A DNA stretch of 64,000 nucleotides from Rhizobium sp. S152 (GCF_030380735.1 NZ_JAUDRZ010000030.1:332045-396044), one strand, 5' to 3'. Positions 39,628 through 50,494 are shown, numbered from the stretch's first letter. Translations and numbers: made by a program. Notes: generated by a model from the sequence alone, not told the origin.

Positions 39628-41277
39628 ATGACCCCCGCCGAAGAAAAACTCGCCGAACTGAACCAGCCGAGCCTGTGGTCCGGAATCAACGCCTATCGGT
39701 CCGATCCGCTGATCGTCGATCTGACCGGCACGCTGCCGCGTGGCATTCGCGACGATCTCGACAACATGGGCCGCTACGTGACGTCGCCGGAAGCACAGGA
39801 ACTGGCGCGCATGGCCAATCAGGGCGTGCCGCAGCTGCGCACTCATGGCCCGCGCGGCGAACGCCTCGATGTCGTCGAGTTTCACCCGGCCTGGCACGCC
39901 TTGATGCGCCGCTCGATGTCGGCTGGCCTTCATTCCTCCGTTTGGGATCCGCAGGCCGATACCGACGCCAAGGATCAGGCCCACAAGGTCCGCGCCGCCC
40001 GCTTCTATCTGACCGCGCAGCTCGAGAGTGGGCACCTTTGCCCGCTCACGATGACAAGCGCCTCCGTGGCGGCTCTTTCGGCTTCCCCCGCTGTCCAGAA
40101 GGACTGGGCGCCCAAGATCCTGTCGCGCAAGTACGACTCGACCAATAAACCCGCCATGCAGAAGTCGGCCGTGACGATCGGCATGGGCATGACCGAAAAG
40201 CAGGGCGGTACCGACGTTCGCGCCAACAAGACGGCGGGCGAAAAGGTCAGTGAAGGCATTTACCGGCTGTCCGGCCACAAGTGGTTCATGTCGGCGCCGA
40301 TGAGCGACGCCTTCATCATGCTGGCGCAGACCAAGGAAGGCATGGGCTGCTTCCTGGTGCCGCGCCTGCTGGAGGATGGCTCCGCCAACGGGCTGCAGTT
40401 CCAGCGCCTGAAGGACAAGGTCGGCAACCGCTCCAATGCATCGGCCGAGGTCGAGTTCAACGATACCTTCGGCTTCCTGCTCGGCGGCCCCGATGCCGGC
40501 GTGCGCACCATTCTCGACATGGTCACGCTGACACGGCTCGATTGCGCGCTCGCCTCATCAGGCATCATGCGCGCGTCGCTCGCCGAGGCCGTGCACCACA
40601 CCCGTGGCCGCAGCGTCTTCGGCAAGATGCTGGTCAGCCAACCGATCATGACCCGCGTGCTCGCCGACATGGCGCTCGACGTCGCCGCCGCGACAGCACT
40701 TTCCTTCCGGCTCGCCGACGCCTTCGACCGCGCGCGCGGCAGCGCCGAAGAGGCGGCCTATGCCCGCGTCATGACGCCGGTCGCCAAATACTGGTGCTGC
40801 AAGATAGCCCCGGCGCTGATCTACGAGGCGATGGAGTGCATCGGCGGCAGCGGCTATATCGAGGAGCGCCCGATCGCCCGCCATTATCGTGAGGCCCCGG
40901 TCAATGCGATCTGGGAAGGCTCCGGCAATGTCATGGCGCTCGATGTGCTCCGCATCCTCAACCGCGGCAAGGACCTGTTCGAAACCGTCTTCGCCGGTCT
41001 CGCCCGCGATCTCGGCCCGGCCGGCAAGAAGACCATCGACGTGCTGCGCGCCGCCATGGCGCTCTGCGAGCGTGACGAGGGCGCCGCCCGTCTGCTCGTC
41101 GAGCAGCTGGCGCTCGCGGCCGGTGCCGCCGAACTCTATCGTCTGGGGGCAGGGCGCATCGCCGATGCCTTTATCGAAACCCGTCTCGCCGGCGGCTGGC
41201 GCTCCACCTACGGCATGCTCGATAGCCGTTTCGACGCCAGCTACATTGTCGATCTCCTCTATCCGCCGGCAAGCTGA
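39628..41277 (+). CDS. acyl-CoA dehydrogenase of the AidB group
   Basis: This 549-residue flavoprotein has the acyl-CoA dehydrogenase fold with an N-terminal extension. Typical stretches are 'GMGMTEKQGGTDVRANKT', 'LSGHKWFMSAP', 'ECIGGSGYIEE' and 'REAPVNAIWEGSGNVM'. The last is typical of AidB, an alkylation-damage-induced protein whose physiological substrate is unclear. An isovaleryl-type dehydrogenase is less likely given length. The stop overlaps the next gene (TGATG), so the acetyltransferase is coupled. Confidence 0.88.
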   Translation: MTPAEEKLAELNQPSLWSGINAYRSDPLIVDLTGTLPRGIRDDLDNMGRYVTSPEAQELARMANQGVPQLRTHGPRGERLDVVEFHPAWHALMRRSMSAGLHSSVWDPQADTDAKDQAHKVRAARFYLTAQLESGHLCPLTMTSASVAALSASPAVQKDWAPKILSRKYDSTNKPAMQKSAVTIGMGMTEKQGGTDVRANKTAGEKVSEGIYRLSGHKWFMSAPMSDAFIMLAQTKEGMGCFLVPRLLEDGSANGLQFQRLKDKVGNRSNASAEVEFNDTFGFLLGGPDAGVRTILDMVTLTRLDCALASSGIMRASLAEAVHHTRGRSVFGKMLVSQPIMTRVLADMALDVAAATALSFRLADAFDRARGSAEEAAYARVMTPVAKYWCCKIAPALIYEAMECIGGSGYIEERPIARHYREAPVNAIWEGSGNVMALDVLRILNRGKDLFETVFAGLARDLGPAGKKTIDVLRAAMALCERDEGAARLLVEQLALAAGAAELYRLGAGRIADAFIETRLAGGWRSTYGMLDSRFDASYIVDLLYPPAS

Positions 41278-41894
41278 TGACAATCCTGCGCCCGGCTCGG
41301 CTCGCTGATCTCGAACAGATTTACGGCATTTCGCTGATGACCGGCGATGCCGGCAAGGACGCGACGCCTTTGCATCGCGACGGCAAGCTGATTGGCCATA
41401 TCTACTCGGCACCCTATGTCACGTTGAGCCCGGAGGCCGCCTTCGTCGCCGAGGACGATGAGGGCGTAGCCGGCTACATCGCCGGCGCCTATGATACGCT
41501 GGCCTTCCATGCGCTGCTCGAACGCGAGTGGTGGCCGGCACTCCGCGCCGCCTATCCTGAGCCGCAGGGTGATCCCGCGTTGTGGGATGCCGACCAGAGC
41601 CGCATCGCCGCGATCCATCATCCGTCTTTCGCACCCGCTGCCGTCATCGACGCGTTTCCCGCCCACATCCACATGAACCTGCTGCCGCGCCTGCAGGGGC
41701 AGGGGATCGGCACCCGACTTCTCGATCTCTGGCTCGCGACGGCGCGGGACGCCGGCGTCAAGGCCGTGCATCTCGGCGCGAACGCCAACAATGCGGGCGG
41801 AATCCGCTTCTGGAGCTCACGCGGCTTCGAACGTCTCGGGCCGCCTTTGGTCGCGCCGTCCGAGCGCAGCGTCTGGTTCGGCCAGAGGCTCTAA
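41277..41894 (+). CDS. GNAT family N-acetyltransferase
   Basis: This 205-residue protein has an acetyl-CoA loop 'LQGQGIGTRLLDLWL' (R/Q-x-x-G-x-G/A) at about 142-156. The 'HLGANANNAGGIRFWSSRGF' strand-helix follows, the standard core of the GNAT fold. A long middle insertion (about 70-125) resembles the group related to the acetyltransferase part of O-GlcNAcase. Substrate unknown. It is translationally coupled to the AidB-like gene. Confidence 0.85.
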   Translation: MTILRPARLADLEQIYGISLMTGDAGKDATPLHRDGKLIGHIYSAPYVTLSPEAAFVAEDDEGVAGYIAGAYDTLAFHALLEREWWPALRAAYPEPQGDPALWDADQSRIAAIHHPSFAPAAVIDAFPAHIHMNLLPRLQGQGIGTRLLDLWLATARDAGVKAVHLGANANNAGGIRFWSSRGFERLGPPLVAPSERSVWFGQRL

Positions 41895-42042
41895 GTTCGA
41901 CGCGCTTGTCTCCGCACGGTGACTGTTGGGCTCGTAACGGTTGAAGCGCAACCTATCCACAGCATTTCAAGGGCTTGTCCGTTGCCGCTTCCGGGGTGCG
42001 TTGCTACTCACCGGGAAGTGACAAATCGGACCTGAGTCTCTC

Positions 42043-42696
42043 ATGCTGAACGATCCCATGGTGCTGACGCCCATCGTCGCTGCCGAACCGGAGAAACGAA
42101 TCCGCGATCGTAGCGCGACCGAAAAGGCGATCCTCAACGCCGCCAAAGCGCTGCTGGCCGAGGAGGGCTTCCAGAATTTCGGTATCAACGCCGTCGCCCG
42201 GCGTGCCGGCTGCGACAAGCAGCTGATCTATCGCTACTACGGCGGCTTGAACGGCTTGGTGGAGGCGATCGGCGCCGATCTAGGCACCTGGGTGAAGGAC
42301 CGCATTCCTGAAGATACCGGCGGCATGTTCCTCTTGACCTACGGCGACCTGATGGAGCGCCTGTCGCTGCTGTTCCTCGAGGCCCTGCGCGACGACCCGC
42401 TTGTGCTACGCATCGTTGCCTGGGAAGTATCCGAGAATACCGAGCAGGTGAGACGCCTTTCCGAAGCCCGCTCGAAGGCGCTTGGCCTCTGGCTGGAGCG
42501 GATGCGTGGCTCGCTGACGCCGCCGAAGGGCGTCGATGCCATCGCCGTCAACGCGATTCTCTTCGCGGCGATCCAGCATATCGTGCTCTCTGCCTCCGCT
42601 GCCGAGCAATGCGCGGGTCTGGCGCTCAAGACGGCGAAGGATTGGGAGAAGGCGGCAACCGCGCTGAAGCGCATCGTGCGCGGCGTTTACGGCTGA
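42043..42696 (+). CDS. TetR/AcrR family transcriptional regulator
   Basis: This 217-residue regulator has an N-terminal helix-turn-helix: 'ATEKAILNAAKALLAEEGF' then 'INAVARRAGCDKQLIYRYYGG', classical for TetR. The C-terminal ligand-binding half is divergent. ATG 42043 or 42058 can start it. It lies alone, about 150 bases after the acetyltransferase, so it might regulate that pair or itself. The ligand is unknown. Confidence 0.9.
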   Translation: MLNDPMVLTPIVAAEPEKRIRDRSATEKAILNAAKALLAEEGFQNFGINAVARRAGCDKQLIYRYYGGLNGLVEAIGADLGTWVKDRIPEDTGGMFLLTYGDLMERLSLLFLEALRDDPLVLRIVAWEVSENTEQVRRLSEARSKALGLWLERMRGSLTPPKGVDAIAVNAILFAAIQHIVLSASAAEQCAGLALKTAKDWEKAATALKRIVRGVYG

Positions 42697-42818
42697 TCGG
42701 CGGGCTCACTTTCCACAGGCAGTCCGTCGGCCGTTAACCTTAACAAATGGTTTACATTGCGCCGGCGGCGTTAAGGCGACAGGGTACCGGAAGTCCAAAA
42801 TGTCTGGTGTCTGGAACC

Positions 42819-42992
42819 ATGGGAACGAAAATCGCGAGAATAGCGTTTCTCGTCGCCGCGATCATGTTTTTCGCGGTCCTTGCATTGGATATCGCCGTTC
42901 CGGCGGCCGTCCTCAGCCTCATGGCATTGTCGACTTGGCTTGTTTCCTTTGAACGGCCATCGTTACGAAGAGAAAGAAGAGCGACCGCATGA
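42819..42992 (+). CDS. small membrane protein upstream of DUF6105
   Basis: From ATG 42819 a 57-residue product has a basic start (MGTKIARIA), two closely spaced hydrophobic helices and a basic tail. The frame is open further upstream to 42747, but that part is not hydrophobic and overlaps the likely promoter, where TTAACCTTAAC at 42735-42745 resembles CtrA half-sites. The stop overlaps the next gene (ATGA). Function unknown. Confidence 0.6.
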   Translation: MGTKIARIAFLVAAIMFFAVLALDIAVPAAVLSLMALSTWLVSFERPSLRRERRATA

Positions 42993-43321
42993 AGTGGTTC
43001 CTGATCTTCTGGGCCGGCCCGATCGTCTTTCTGTCGGGGTGGTACTGGCTTTCCTATTATGACATGAGCTTCGGCATCTTCATGCTGACGCGTCAGGCAC
43101 ACGACCTCACGTTCCAGGTCTATGCCAACATTCTCGGTATTCCGGCGGAAACCATTCCGCCGCTGGTGGTGCGTGCGGTCGTCGTCGATAGCCTCGTCGT
43201 CTTCGCAATCATGGCCTTTCGCCGCCGCCGCAAGATCACCGCATGGTGGCAGGGACGTCAGGCGTCCAAGTCGCGGGAAGCCTCTCTGGCCAGCGACGAG
43301 AGCCTGTCAAGCGCTCCCTGA
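42989..43321 (+). CDS. DUF6105 family membrane protein
   Basis: This 110-residue protein begins [17 protein letters not shown] and has an N-terminal helix, a central '[20 protein letters not shown]' segment and a second helix ending in a basic RRRRK cluster. I recognise it as the small rhizobial family DUF6105, of unknown function. It is coupled to the previous small membrane protein. Its last 64 bases run through the 3' end of ruvX on the other strand, an unusually long convergent overlap. Confidence 0.75.
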   Translation: MKWFLIFWAGPIVFLSGWYWLSYYDMSFGIFMLTRQAHDLTFQVYANILGIPAETIPPLVVRAVVVDSLVVFAIMAFRRRRKITAWWQGRQASKSREASLASDESLSSAP

Positions 43322-43752
43322 AGAATAAAGCTCGCGGCCGCCGAATCGATGCGTCCGGCCCGCTTGGCTCGCGAGACGTCCATTTCCAGCAACGCCCGCT
43401 CGGCAGCCACCGTCGACAACCGTTCGTCCCAGTAGACGAAGGGCAGCGCCGTCTTCTGCTCCATGTTGCGAACAAAGGCGCGCGTGGCCTGAACACGCGG
43501 TCCCGCCGATCCGTCCATATTCATCGGCAGGCCGATGACGAAGGCTGCGACCTTCTCCTTTTCCGCGAAAGCCAGCAAAACCTCGGCATCGATGGTGAAC
43601 TTCTCGCGCCGGATGACCGGCCGCGGCGTCGAGAAGCGTCGGCCGAGATCCGACATGGAAAGCCCGATCGTCTTGGTGCCGAGGTCGAGACCGGCGATGG
43701 CCTGTCCCGGCTGCAGCACGGCGGCCAGTTCCTCGATCGTCAGCACCGTCAT
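43258..43752 (-). CDS. ruvX: Holliday junction resolvase-like RuvX (YqgF)
   Basis: This RNase H-fold protein of 164 residues is essential in E. coli for 5' processing of pre-16S rRNA. The motif '[16 protein letters not shown]' carries the first catalytic Asp. '[15 protein letters not shown]' carries the central region, and '[12 protein letters not shown]' and '[11 protein letters not shown]' the other acidic residues. Start ATG 43752. The overlap with the DUF6105 gene covers about 21 C-terminal codons. It is divergent from the metallohydrolase gene. Confidence 0.93.
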   Translation of the reverse strand: MTVLTIEELAAVLQPGQAIAGLDLGTKTIGLSMSDLGRRFSTPRPVIRREKFTIDAEVLLAFAEKEKVAAFVIGLPMNMDGSAGPRVQATRAFVRNMEQKTALPFVYWDERLSTVAAERALLEMDVSRAKRAGRIDSAAASFILQGALDRLSSLAREASRDLDA

Positions 43753-43871
43753 CGTCGTTTCATCCCGTCAAAAGAAATTGAAGCCTCGACCGCTTTTCTT
43801 TGCGGCGGTATCGGTTATCTCCATAACCATCGAAGCAGGCTTTTGCATCACTTAATAAAAGGACAGATTTC

Positions 43872-44576
43872 ATGAAGATCACTTGGCTAGGCCACGCGGC
43901 ATTCCGCATCGAGACCGCGAAGGCGACCATCCTTCTCGACCCGTTCCTGACGCATAACGGTTCGTTCGCCGGCCAGGACATCAAGGACGTCACCGCTGGC
44001 GTCACCCACATCCTGCTCACCCACGGCCACGGCGACCATGTCGGCGATACCGTCGCCATCGCCAAGGAAACCGGCGCCGTCGTTCTCGCCAACGCCGATC
44101 TGGCGGCCTGGCTCGGCTCCAAGGGCCTGGATAAGATCGAGATGGGCAACACCGGCGGCACGGTTCCGCTCACCGGCTTCTCGGCCACCTTCACCAACGC
44201 ACTGCACTCCTCCGCACAGATCACCGAGGACGGCGTCTCCCACGCGCTCGGCAACGCCAACGGCCTGATGCTGCATTTCGACGACGAAGCCTCGATTTTC
44301 GCCATGGGCGACACCGACATCTTCTCCGACATGGCGCTGATCAACGAGCTGCACCAGCCCGATATCGGCCTCGTCCCTGTCGGCGACCGCTTCACCATGG
44401 GCGGCGCTGTGGCGGCGCTCGCCTGCCAGCGCTACTTCAACTTCAAGACCGCAATCCCCTGCCACTACGGCACTTTCCCGATCATCGACCAGACGCCCGA
44501 AAAGTTCGTCGCCGGCATGGAAGGCTCGAAGACCGAGGTGAAGGCGATCAAGCCGAGTGAGAGCGTCGTCCTCTGA
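43872..44576 (+). CDS. UPF0173 metal-dependent hydrolase
   Basis: This metallo-beta-lactamase-fold protein of 234 residues has the metal motif HGHGDH ('[13 protein letters not shown]'), and later 'ALHSSA', '[10 protein letters not shown]' and 'PCHYGTFP'. This matches the UPF0173/YtkL group, whose substrate is not known. ATG 43872 has AAAGGAC upstream. A strong terminator follows at 44626, so it is monocistronic. Confidence 0.92.
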   Translation: MKITWLGHAAFRIETAKATILLDPFLTHNGSFAGQDIKDVTAGVTHILLTHGHGDHVGDTVAIAKETGAVVLANADLAAWLGSKGLDKIEMGNTGGTVPLTGFSATFTNALHSSAQITEDGVSHALGNANGLMLHFDDEASIFAMGDTDIFSDMALINELHQPDIGLVPVGDRFTMGGAVAALACQRYFNFKTAIPCHYGTFPIIDQTPEKFVAGMEGSKTEVKAIKPSESVVL

Positions 44577-44625
44577 AGTATTAGCGCTCCGACCCGACTT
44601 GAAAGGGCGGAAATCTGAATGAACG

Positions 44626-44666
44626 AAAGGCCATGCCCGTTGCACAGAGCGGGCATGGCCTTTATA
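44626..44666 (+). terminator. terminator after the UPF0173 gene
   Basis: A 14-bp stem, 44626-44639 with 44650-44663, ends in TTTAT. It separates the hydrolase gene from gatC, which starts 32 bases later. Confidence 0.75.
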
Positions 44667-44697
44667 GCGGGTGGGAAAATCCCATCCGGAGAATATG

Positions 44698-44985
44698 ATG
44701 TCCGTTGACCTAGCCACCGTTAAGCGCGTTGCGCGCCTTGCCCGTATTGCCGTCTCCGAAGATGAGGCAAACCGCATGGTCGGCGAGTTGAATGGGATCT
44801 TGGGCTTTGTCGAGCAGCTCTCCGAAGTCAATGTCGAAGGCGTCGAGGCCATGACCTCGGTCACGCCGATGCTGATGAAGAAGCGCACCGACGACGTCAC
44901 CGACGGCAACAAGGCCGCCGATATCGTCTCCAACGCGCCCGTTACCGATCAGAATTTCTTCCTGGTGCCCAAAGTCGTCGAATAA
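44698..44985 (+). CDS. gatC: Asp-tRNA(Asn)/Glu-tRNA(Gln) amidotransferase subunit C
   Basis: This is the small clamp subunit of the GatCAB complex that amidates misacylated tRNAs. The product is 95 residues, standard. GGAG at 44685-44688 has six-base spacing to ATG 44698, better than to the adjacent ATG at 44695. The family features '[14 protein letters not shown]' and the C-terminal '[16 protein letters not shown]' are present. gatA follows 54 bases later. Confidence 0.95.
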   Translation: MSVDLATVKRVARLARIAVSEDEANRMVGELNGILGFVEQLSEVNVEGVEAMTSVTPMLMKKRTDDVTDGNKAADIVSNAPVTDQNFFLVPKVVE

Positions 44986-45039
44986 GGCCTATCGCCGCTT
45001 TCCGACTCCGTTGCCATTCAAGATTTGAAGCGAACCATC

Positions 45040-46521
45040 ATGAGCGAACTCACCAGCCTGACCATTGCCGAAGCCCGCACCAAGCTGCGCGCCAAGGAAA
45101 TCAAAGCAACCGAACTCACCGAGGCCTATATCTCGGCGATCGAGGCGGCCAACGACAAGCTCAACGCCTATATCAAGGTGACGCCGGAAAAGGCGCTGCA
45201 GATGGCTGAAGCCTCCGACGCGCGTCTTGCCAGCGGGAAGGGCGGCGAGCTCGAGGGCATCCCGCTCGGCATCAAGGATCTCTTCGCCACCGAAGGCATC
45301 CACACCCAGGCCTGCAGCCACATCCTCGACGGCTTCAAGCCGCATTACGAATCGACCGTCACCCAAAACCTGTGGGACGACGGCGCCGTCATGCTCGGCA
45401 AGCTGAACATGGACGAGTTCGCCATGGGCTCCTCCAACGAAACCTCGCACTACGGTCCGGTCATCAACCCCTGGCGCGCCGAGGGCTCCAACCAGCAGCT
45501 CGTACCCGGCGGCTCCTCGGGCGGCTCTGCCGCTGCCGTGGCAGCGCATCTCTGCGCCGGTGCCACCGCCACCGACACCGGCGGCTCGATCCGCCAGCCT
45601 GCCGCCTTCACCGGCACCGTCGGCATCAAGCCGACCTACGGTCGCTGCTCGCGCTGGGGCACGGTCGCCTTCGCCTCGTCGCTCGACCAGGCCGGCCCGA
45701 TCGCCCGCGACGTCCGCGACGCCGCCATCCTCCTGAAGTCGATGGCCTCGGTCGACGCCAAGGACACGACCTCGGTCGATCTGCCGGTTCCCGATTACGA
45801 AGCCGTGCTCGGCCAGTCGCTCAAGGGCATGAAGATCGGCATTCCGAACGAGTACCGCGTCGATGGCATGCCGGACGAGATCGAGACGCTCTGGCAGCAG
45901 GGCATCGCCTGGCTGAAGGATGCCGGCGCGGAGATCGTCAACATCTCGCTGCCGCACACCAAGTACGCCCTGCCGGCCTACTACATCGTCGCGCCTGCCG
46001 AGGCATCGTCGAACCTCGCGCGCTACGACGGCGTGCGCTACGGCCTGCGCGTCGACGGCAAGGATATTGCCGATATGTACGAGAAGACCCGCGCCGCCGG
46101 TTTTGGCCAGGAGGTCAAGCGCCGCATCATGATCGGCACTTACGTTCTGTCGGCCGGCTATTACGACGCCTACTACATCCAGGCGCAGAAGGTCCGCACG
46201 CTGATCAAGCGGGACTTCGACCTCGCGTTCCACGCCGGCGTTGACGCCATCCTGACGCCCGCGACCCCATCTTCGGCCTTCGGCGTTGCCGACGAGGATC
46301 TGGCGTCCGATCCGGTCAAGATGTACCTCAACGACATCTTCACCGTCACGGTCAACATGGCCGGCCTGCCGGGCATCGCCGTCCCCGCCGGCCTCGACCA
46401 CAAGGGCCTGCCGCTCGGCCTGCAGCTGATCGGCAAGCCGTTCGAGGAAGAAACGCTCTTCAAGACGGCTCATGTGATCGAGCAGGCCGCCGGCCGCTTT
46501 GCGCCGGCCAAGTGGTGGTAA
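45040..46521 (+). CDS. gatA: Asp-tRNA(Asn)/Glu-tRNA(Gln) amidotransferase subunit A
   Basis: This amidase subunit releases ammonia from glutamine for the transamidation done by GatB. The 493-residue protein has the amidase signature with the Ser-cis-Ser-Lys triad: Lys in '[10 protein letters not shown]' and the Gly/Ser-rich '[14 protein letters not shown]'. ATG 45040 gives the family N-terminus. A hairpin terminator lies 25 bases after the stop, so gatB further on has its own promoter. Confidence 0.97.
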   Translation: MSELTSLTIAEARTKLRAKEIKATELTEAYISAIEAANDKLNAYIKVTPEKALQMAEASDARLASGKGGELEGIPLGIKDLFATEGIHTQACSHILDGFKPHYESTVTQNLWDDGAVMLGKLNMDEFAMGSSNETSHYGPVINPWRAEGSNQQLVPGGSSGGSAAAVAAHLCAGATATDTGGSIRQPAAFTGTVGIKPTYGRCSRWGTVAFASSLDQAGPIARDVRDAAILLKSMASVDAKDTTSVDLPVPDYEAVLGQSLKGMKIGIPNEYRVDGMPDEIETLWQQGIAWLKDAGAEIVNISLPHTKYALPAYYIVAPAEASSNLARYDGVRYGLRVDGKDIADMYEKTRAAGFGQEVKRRIMIGTYVLSAGYYDAYYIQAQKVRTLIKRDFDLAFHAGVDAILTPATPSSAFGVADEDLASDPVKMYLNDIFTVTVNMAGLPGIAVPAGLDHKGLPLGLQLIGKPFEEETLFKTAHVIEQAAGRFAPAKWW

Positions 46522-46545
46522 GCGCGTTCGAGACTTGACACATTG

Positions 46546-46574
46546 CTTCGCCGACCAAATCCTGGTCGGCGAAG
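46546..46574 (+). terminator. terminator of gatCA
   Basis: CTTCGCCGACCA at 46546-46557 pairs perfectly with TGGTCGGCGAAG at 46563-46574 over a five-base loop. The following TTCGTTTT is moderately T-rich. Confidence 0.75.
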
Positions 46575-46631
46575 TTCGTTTTGCGCCCCTGTGAAGCCCT
46601 GGCTTCGGGTGGATGATTGAAGGAGGAATTC

Positions 46632-46898
46632 ATGGCATCGGAGACTATGCCCCTCATCGAGGCATTCAATCGTCTGGCTTCCGTGGATTTCGCCATGGGA
46701 GTCGAATGGGAGGCTGTCCACGATCTCTGCCAGGCGCACGAGGGAGAGCAGGCGTTCGATTGGGGCCACGCACTCTGCCACCGTATCGAGGGCGACGAGT
46801 GGAATGCCGGCTACTGGTACCGGCGGGCGGGCAAGCCCGTTGCTGAGGGCTCGTTCGCTGATGAGTGGGCGGCGATGCGAGCGGGATTGCTGGCATGA
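46632..46898 (+). CDS. conserved 88-residue hypothetical protein
   Basis: ATG 46632 has GGAGG at 46621-46625, so translation is well supported. The soluble product contains 'EWEAVHDLCQAHEGEQ', 'WGHALCHRIEGDEWNAGYWYRRAGK' split by short loops, and an acidic/aromatic C-terminus. The 'GDEWNAGYWYRRAG' core resembles a widespread domain of unknown function known also in fungi. No catalytic motif is certain. It lies between two terminators as a single-gene unit. Confidence 0.7.
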   Translation: MASETMPLIEAFNRLASVDFAMGVEWEAVHDLCQAHEGEQAFDWGHALCHRIEGDEWNAGYWYRRAGKPVAEGSFADEWAAMRAGLLA

Positions 46899-46903
46899 CA
46901 CGA

Positions 46904-46928
46904 AAACGGCGCCCTCACGGCGCCGTTT
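46904..46928. terminator. bidirectional terminator between convergent genes
   Basis: AAACGGCGCC at 46904-46913 pairs with GGCGCCGTTT at 46919-46928 over a five-base loop. It lies between the 88-residue gene (plus) and the YjhX-like gene (minus) and could serve both. Confidence 0.75.
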
Positions 46929-46933
46929 CCTGT

Positions 46934-47191
46934 TCAGCGGTTGTCGAGCTGCGACCTGACGAGCCTTAGTCCCCGCTCGGTGATACGATAGGGCTGGCCG
47001 GTTTGCGATCTGATCGCCTTCAGCCGCTTGAGGCGGCGAAAGAGATCTAGGTCGAAGCCGGGATAGATCCACCCGTCGCGGGTGAAGCAACTGACGGCTT
47101 CTATCTTTCGTCTGTCGTCACGTTCGATTTCGATGCGGCCGCCTTGGGCGAGCAGGTGCAGGATGCGCTGCTCCGTACGTGAAATGTCCAT
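46934..47191 (-). CDS. yjhX: YjhX family (UPF0386) putative toxin
   Basis: From ATG 47191 the product is 85 residues, the length of E. coli YjhX. It begins MDISRTEQRILHLLAQGG and carries 'ERDDRRKIEAVSCFTRDGW', then 'FRRLKRLKAI' and 'PYRITERGLRLV', a winged-helix-like arrangement. E. coli YjhX is described as the toxin of the YjhX-YjhQ pair, where YjhQ is a GNAT acetyltransferase. A GNAT gene is divergently transcribed 290 bases away here. An in-frame ATG at 47218 would add nine residues. Toxicity in this organism is inference; many alphaproteobacteria carry UPF0386 as a solitary gene. Confidence 0.85.
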   Translation of the reverse strand: MDISRTEQRILHLLAQGGRIEIERDDRRKIEAVSCFTRDGWIYPGFDLDLFRRLKRLKAIRSQTGQPYRITERGLRLVRSQLDNR

Positions 47192-47481
47192 TGGAATGTT
47201 GATCCGGTCTTGCGCCATGACGGCGCGTAAAAACGATCTGGCGCCGGTCAGGCGTCAGGGCTTCGTTTTTGTTCGGGCCCGTGCGCGCAGCAAAACTGCG
47301 GGCAGGGCCTCTACCGGGTCTCTGATGACGAGCTCAACATCAGAATTTGATAAAATGACGGGGCCGCGCCGTCAAGTTTCCGCTTTGAGCGGCAGGTGTG
47401 GGAAAGCCCGGGTTTTCTGAACCCAAGCTTTGATAAAGCGCCGATTCGGTGATTTAATTTCCTGGAAACGCGGAGGTCTCT

Positions 47482-47988
47482 TTGATCCACATTCGCAACG
47501 GGCGCGAAGGCGAAGGCGAGCTTTTGGGCGAGATAGGCGTCAGGGCCTGGCGCAAGGCCATGACACCGATCGGCGAGGCGGACGCCATGGTCGAAGCGGC
47601 GCGCAGCGCCTTCCTGAATTTCGCCGGGAGTCGCTGGCTGACCATTACCGTCATCGAGTGGAACGGACAGGCTGCCGGTTGGGCGGCACGTGAGGCGCTG
47701 GACGAAAACATATCCGACTTCTGGGTCGATCCCGATTTTACCGGCCATGGCCTTGGCTCCGCGCTCCTGGCGGCGTTGGAAAAGGAAATGGTGGAGCAGG
47801 GGCTGGACAAGGCCCAGATGCAGACGCATTCGGGCAATGTCGAGGCGATCGGCTTTTTTCAGAAGAACGATTACGTCATCCACTGGCTTTCGGTCGCCTA
47901 TAATCCGAAGCTCGATCGCGATGTGCCCTCGGTCGGCCTGTCTAAATCGCTGGTGAACGAAGATCCCGGTCTTTACGGCTCCGCCTAG
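47482..47988 (+). CDS. GNAT family N-acetyltransferase with TTG start
   Basis: The 168-residue protein has the acetyl-CoA loop 'DPDFTGHGLGSALLAALEKEM' in two parts around residues 83-103 and the GNAT end 'GNVEAIGFFQKNDY'. The start is TTG 47482, supported by GGAGG at 47472-47476; no ATG is suitably placed. It is divergent from the YjhX gene and its stop overlaps the DUF1294 stop by four bases. The substrate is unknown. It could be a YjhQ-like antitoxin by position only. Confidence 0.82.
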   Translation: MIHIRNGREGEGELLGEIGVRAWRKAMTPIGEADAMVEAARSAFLNFAGSRWLTITVIEWNGQAAGWAAREALDENISDFWVDPDFTGHGLGSALLAALEKEMVEQGLDKAQMQTHSGNVEAIGFFQKNDYVIHWLSVAYNPKLDRDVPSVGLSKSLVNEDPGLYGSA

Positions 47989-48323
47989 ATCAGCTTCGAC
48001 AGACGCTCCGCTATCGGGGGACCGAAGCCCATCAAGGCAGCGGCAAGCCAGGCCATCAGCAGCATTGCTATAACTATATGAAGCACGACAATTGTCCTCA
48101 GGGACGATCGGAACGGCTCCTTCACTGTCTTGTGTCGAAGCATTCGCTGCGCGCTCACCGCACCGGGCGTGCCGCCGAAAAAGGCGAGCCACAGAAGCGT
48201 GCTCTCGCTGATCCGCCATCGGCCGTGCCGCGCGGCCTGCTTGTCGATGAAATAGGCGGAGAACACCACGGCATTCCACGCGGCGAAGAGGGCGGCAAGT
48301 TTGATGATGGTAGTAGAGGGCAT
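47985..48323 (-). CDS. DUF1294 family membrane protein
   Basis: This 112-residue protein has an N-terminal helix, the family core 'NAVVFSAYFIDKQAARHGRWRI' read as 'FIDKQAARHGRWRISE', 'LLWLAFFGGTPGAV' with 'R.LRHKT' and a C-terminal helix. It matches DUF1294, small inner-membrane proteins of unknown function. It is divergent from gatB by 149 bases and convergent with the acetyltransferase. Confidence 0.88.
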   Translation of the reverse strand: MPSTTIIKLAALFAAWNAVVFSAYFIDKQAARHGRWRISESTLLWLAFFGGTPGAVSAQRMLRHKTVKEPFRSSLRTIVVLHIVIAMLLMAWLAAALMGFGPPIAERLSKLI

Positions 48324-48472
48324 CGGGCGATCTTAGCGTCCCGTCGTTAACAACCGAAAAATCGGCCCGCTGGAGGCTGAACGGCGGGTCGTGCGACGCT
48401 GAAAGCCTTGCACCGACAAACCATTTCCTTTACCTCACCAGTTGAAAAGAACAGCTTTAAAAAGAGCACCTC

Positions 48473-49978
<1,506 letters not shown>

Positions 49979-49980
49979 GC

Positions 49981-50484
49981 GTGTACTTCGTCCGCACCGC
50001 CAGCGAGCGCGATCTCGACAAGGTTCGCACTCTCCTGGTCGAAACCTTTCATGCAACCTACGACGCGCTCCTCGGCGCGCCGAAGGTCGATGAGTTGGTC
50101 GCAACCCTGTTTTCGCCGGCGGCGCTGAAGACGCGGCTGACAAACAAGAACGCGGAATTCCTCGTCGCCGACAATGGCAAGGAGATCGGTGGCATCGGCT
50201 ATGCCGCGATGTCGACCGAGATGACCAAGACGGTCATGCTGCACCTTCTCTATGTGCGGCCTTCGCTGCAGCGGGAAGGCATCGGCCGCGATATCTTCGC
50301 TGAGCTGGAGACCTGTTTTCCCGATGCAGAGATCATGCGGCTCGAGGTGGAGCCGCGCAACGAAGCTGCAATCACCTTCTACCGCCGGCTCGGCTTTTCC
50401 GATGTCGGCCACATCGAAAACAACGGCGCGGGGCAGTCGGGCGTAGCGGCGCTGATCCTCGAAAAGCCGCTCCCCACGCACTGA
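49981..50484 (+). CDS. GNAT family N-acetyltransferase
   Basis: This 167-residue protein with GTG start 49981 has the acetyl-CoA loop 'RPSLQREGIGRDIFAELE' and the 'EVEPRNEAAITFYRRLGF' helix. It is of the RimI-like type; whether it modifies a protein or small molecule is unknown. It lies two bases after gatB and 10 bases before another GNAT gene. Confidence 0.87.
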   Translation: MYFVRTASERDLDKVRTLLVETFHATYDALLGAPKVDELVATLFSPAALKTRLTNKNAEFLVADNGKEIGGIGYAAMSTEMTKTVMLHLLYVRPSLQREGIGRDIFAELETCFPDAEIMRLEVEPRNEAAITFYRRLGFSDVGHIENNGAGQSGVAALILEKPLPTH

Positions 50485-50494
50485 GACGACAGCC

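Noticed and set aside
41950-41970. DnaA-box-like CTATCCACA
   Set aside because: It is a single imperfect copy with no AT-rich unwinding region or origin genes nearby.
44989-46473. 494-codon frame antisense to gatA
   Set aside because: GatA with its Ser-cis-Ser-Lys signature is clearly the coding strand.
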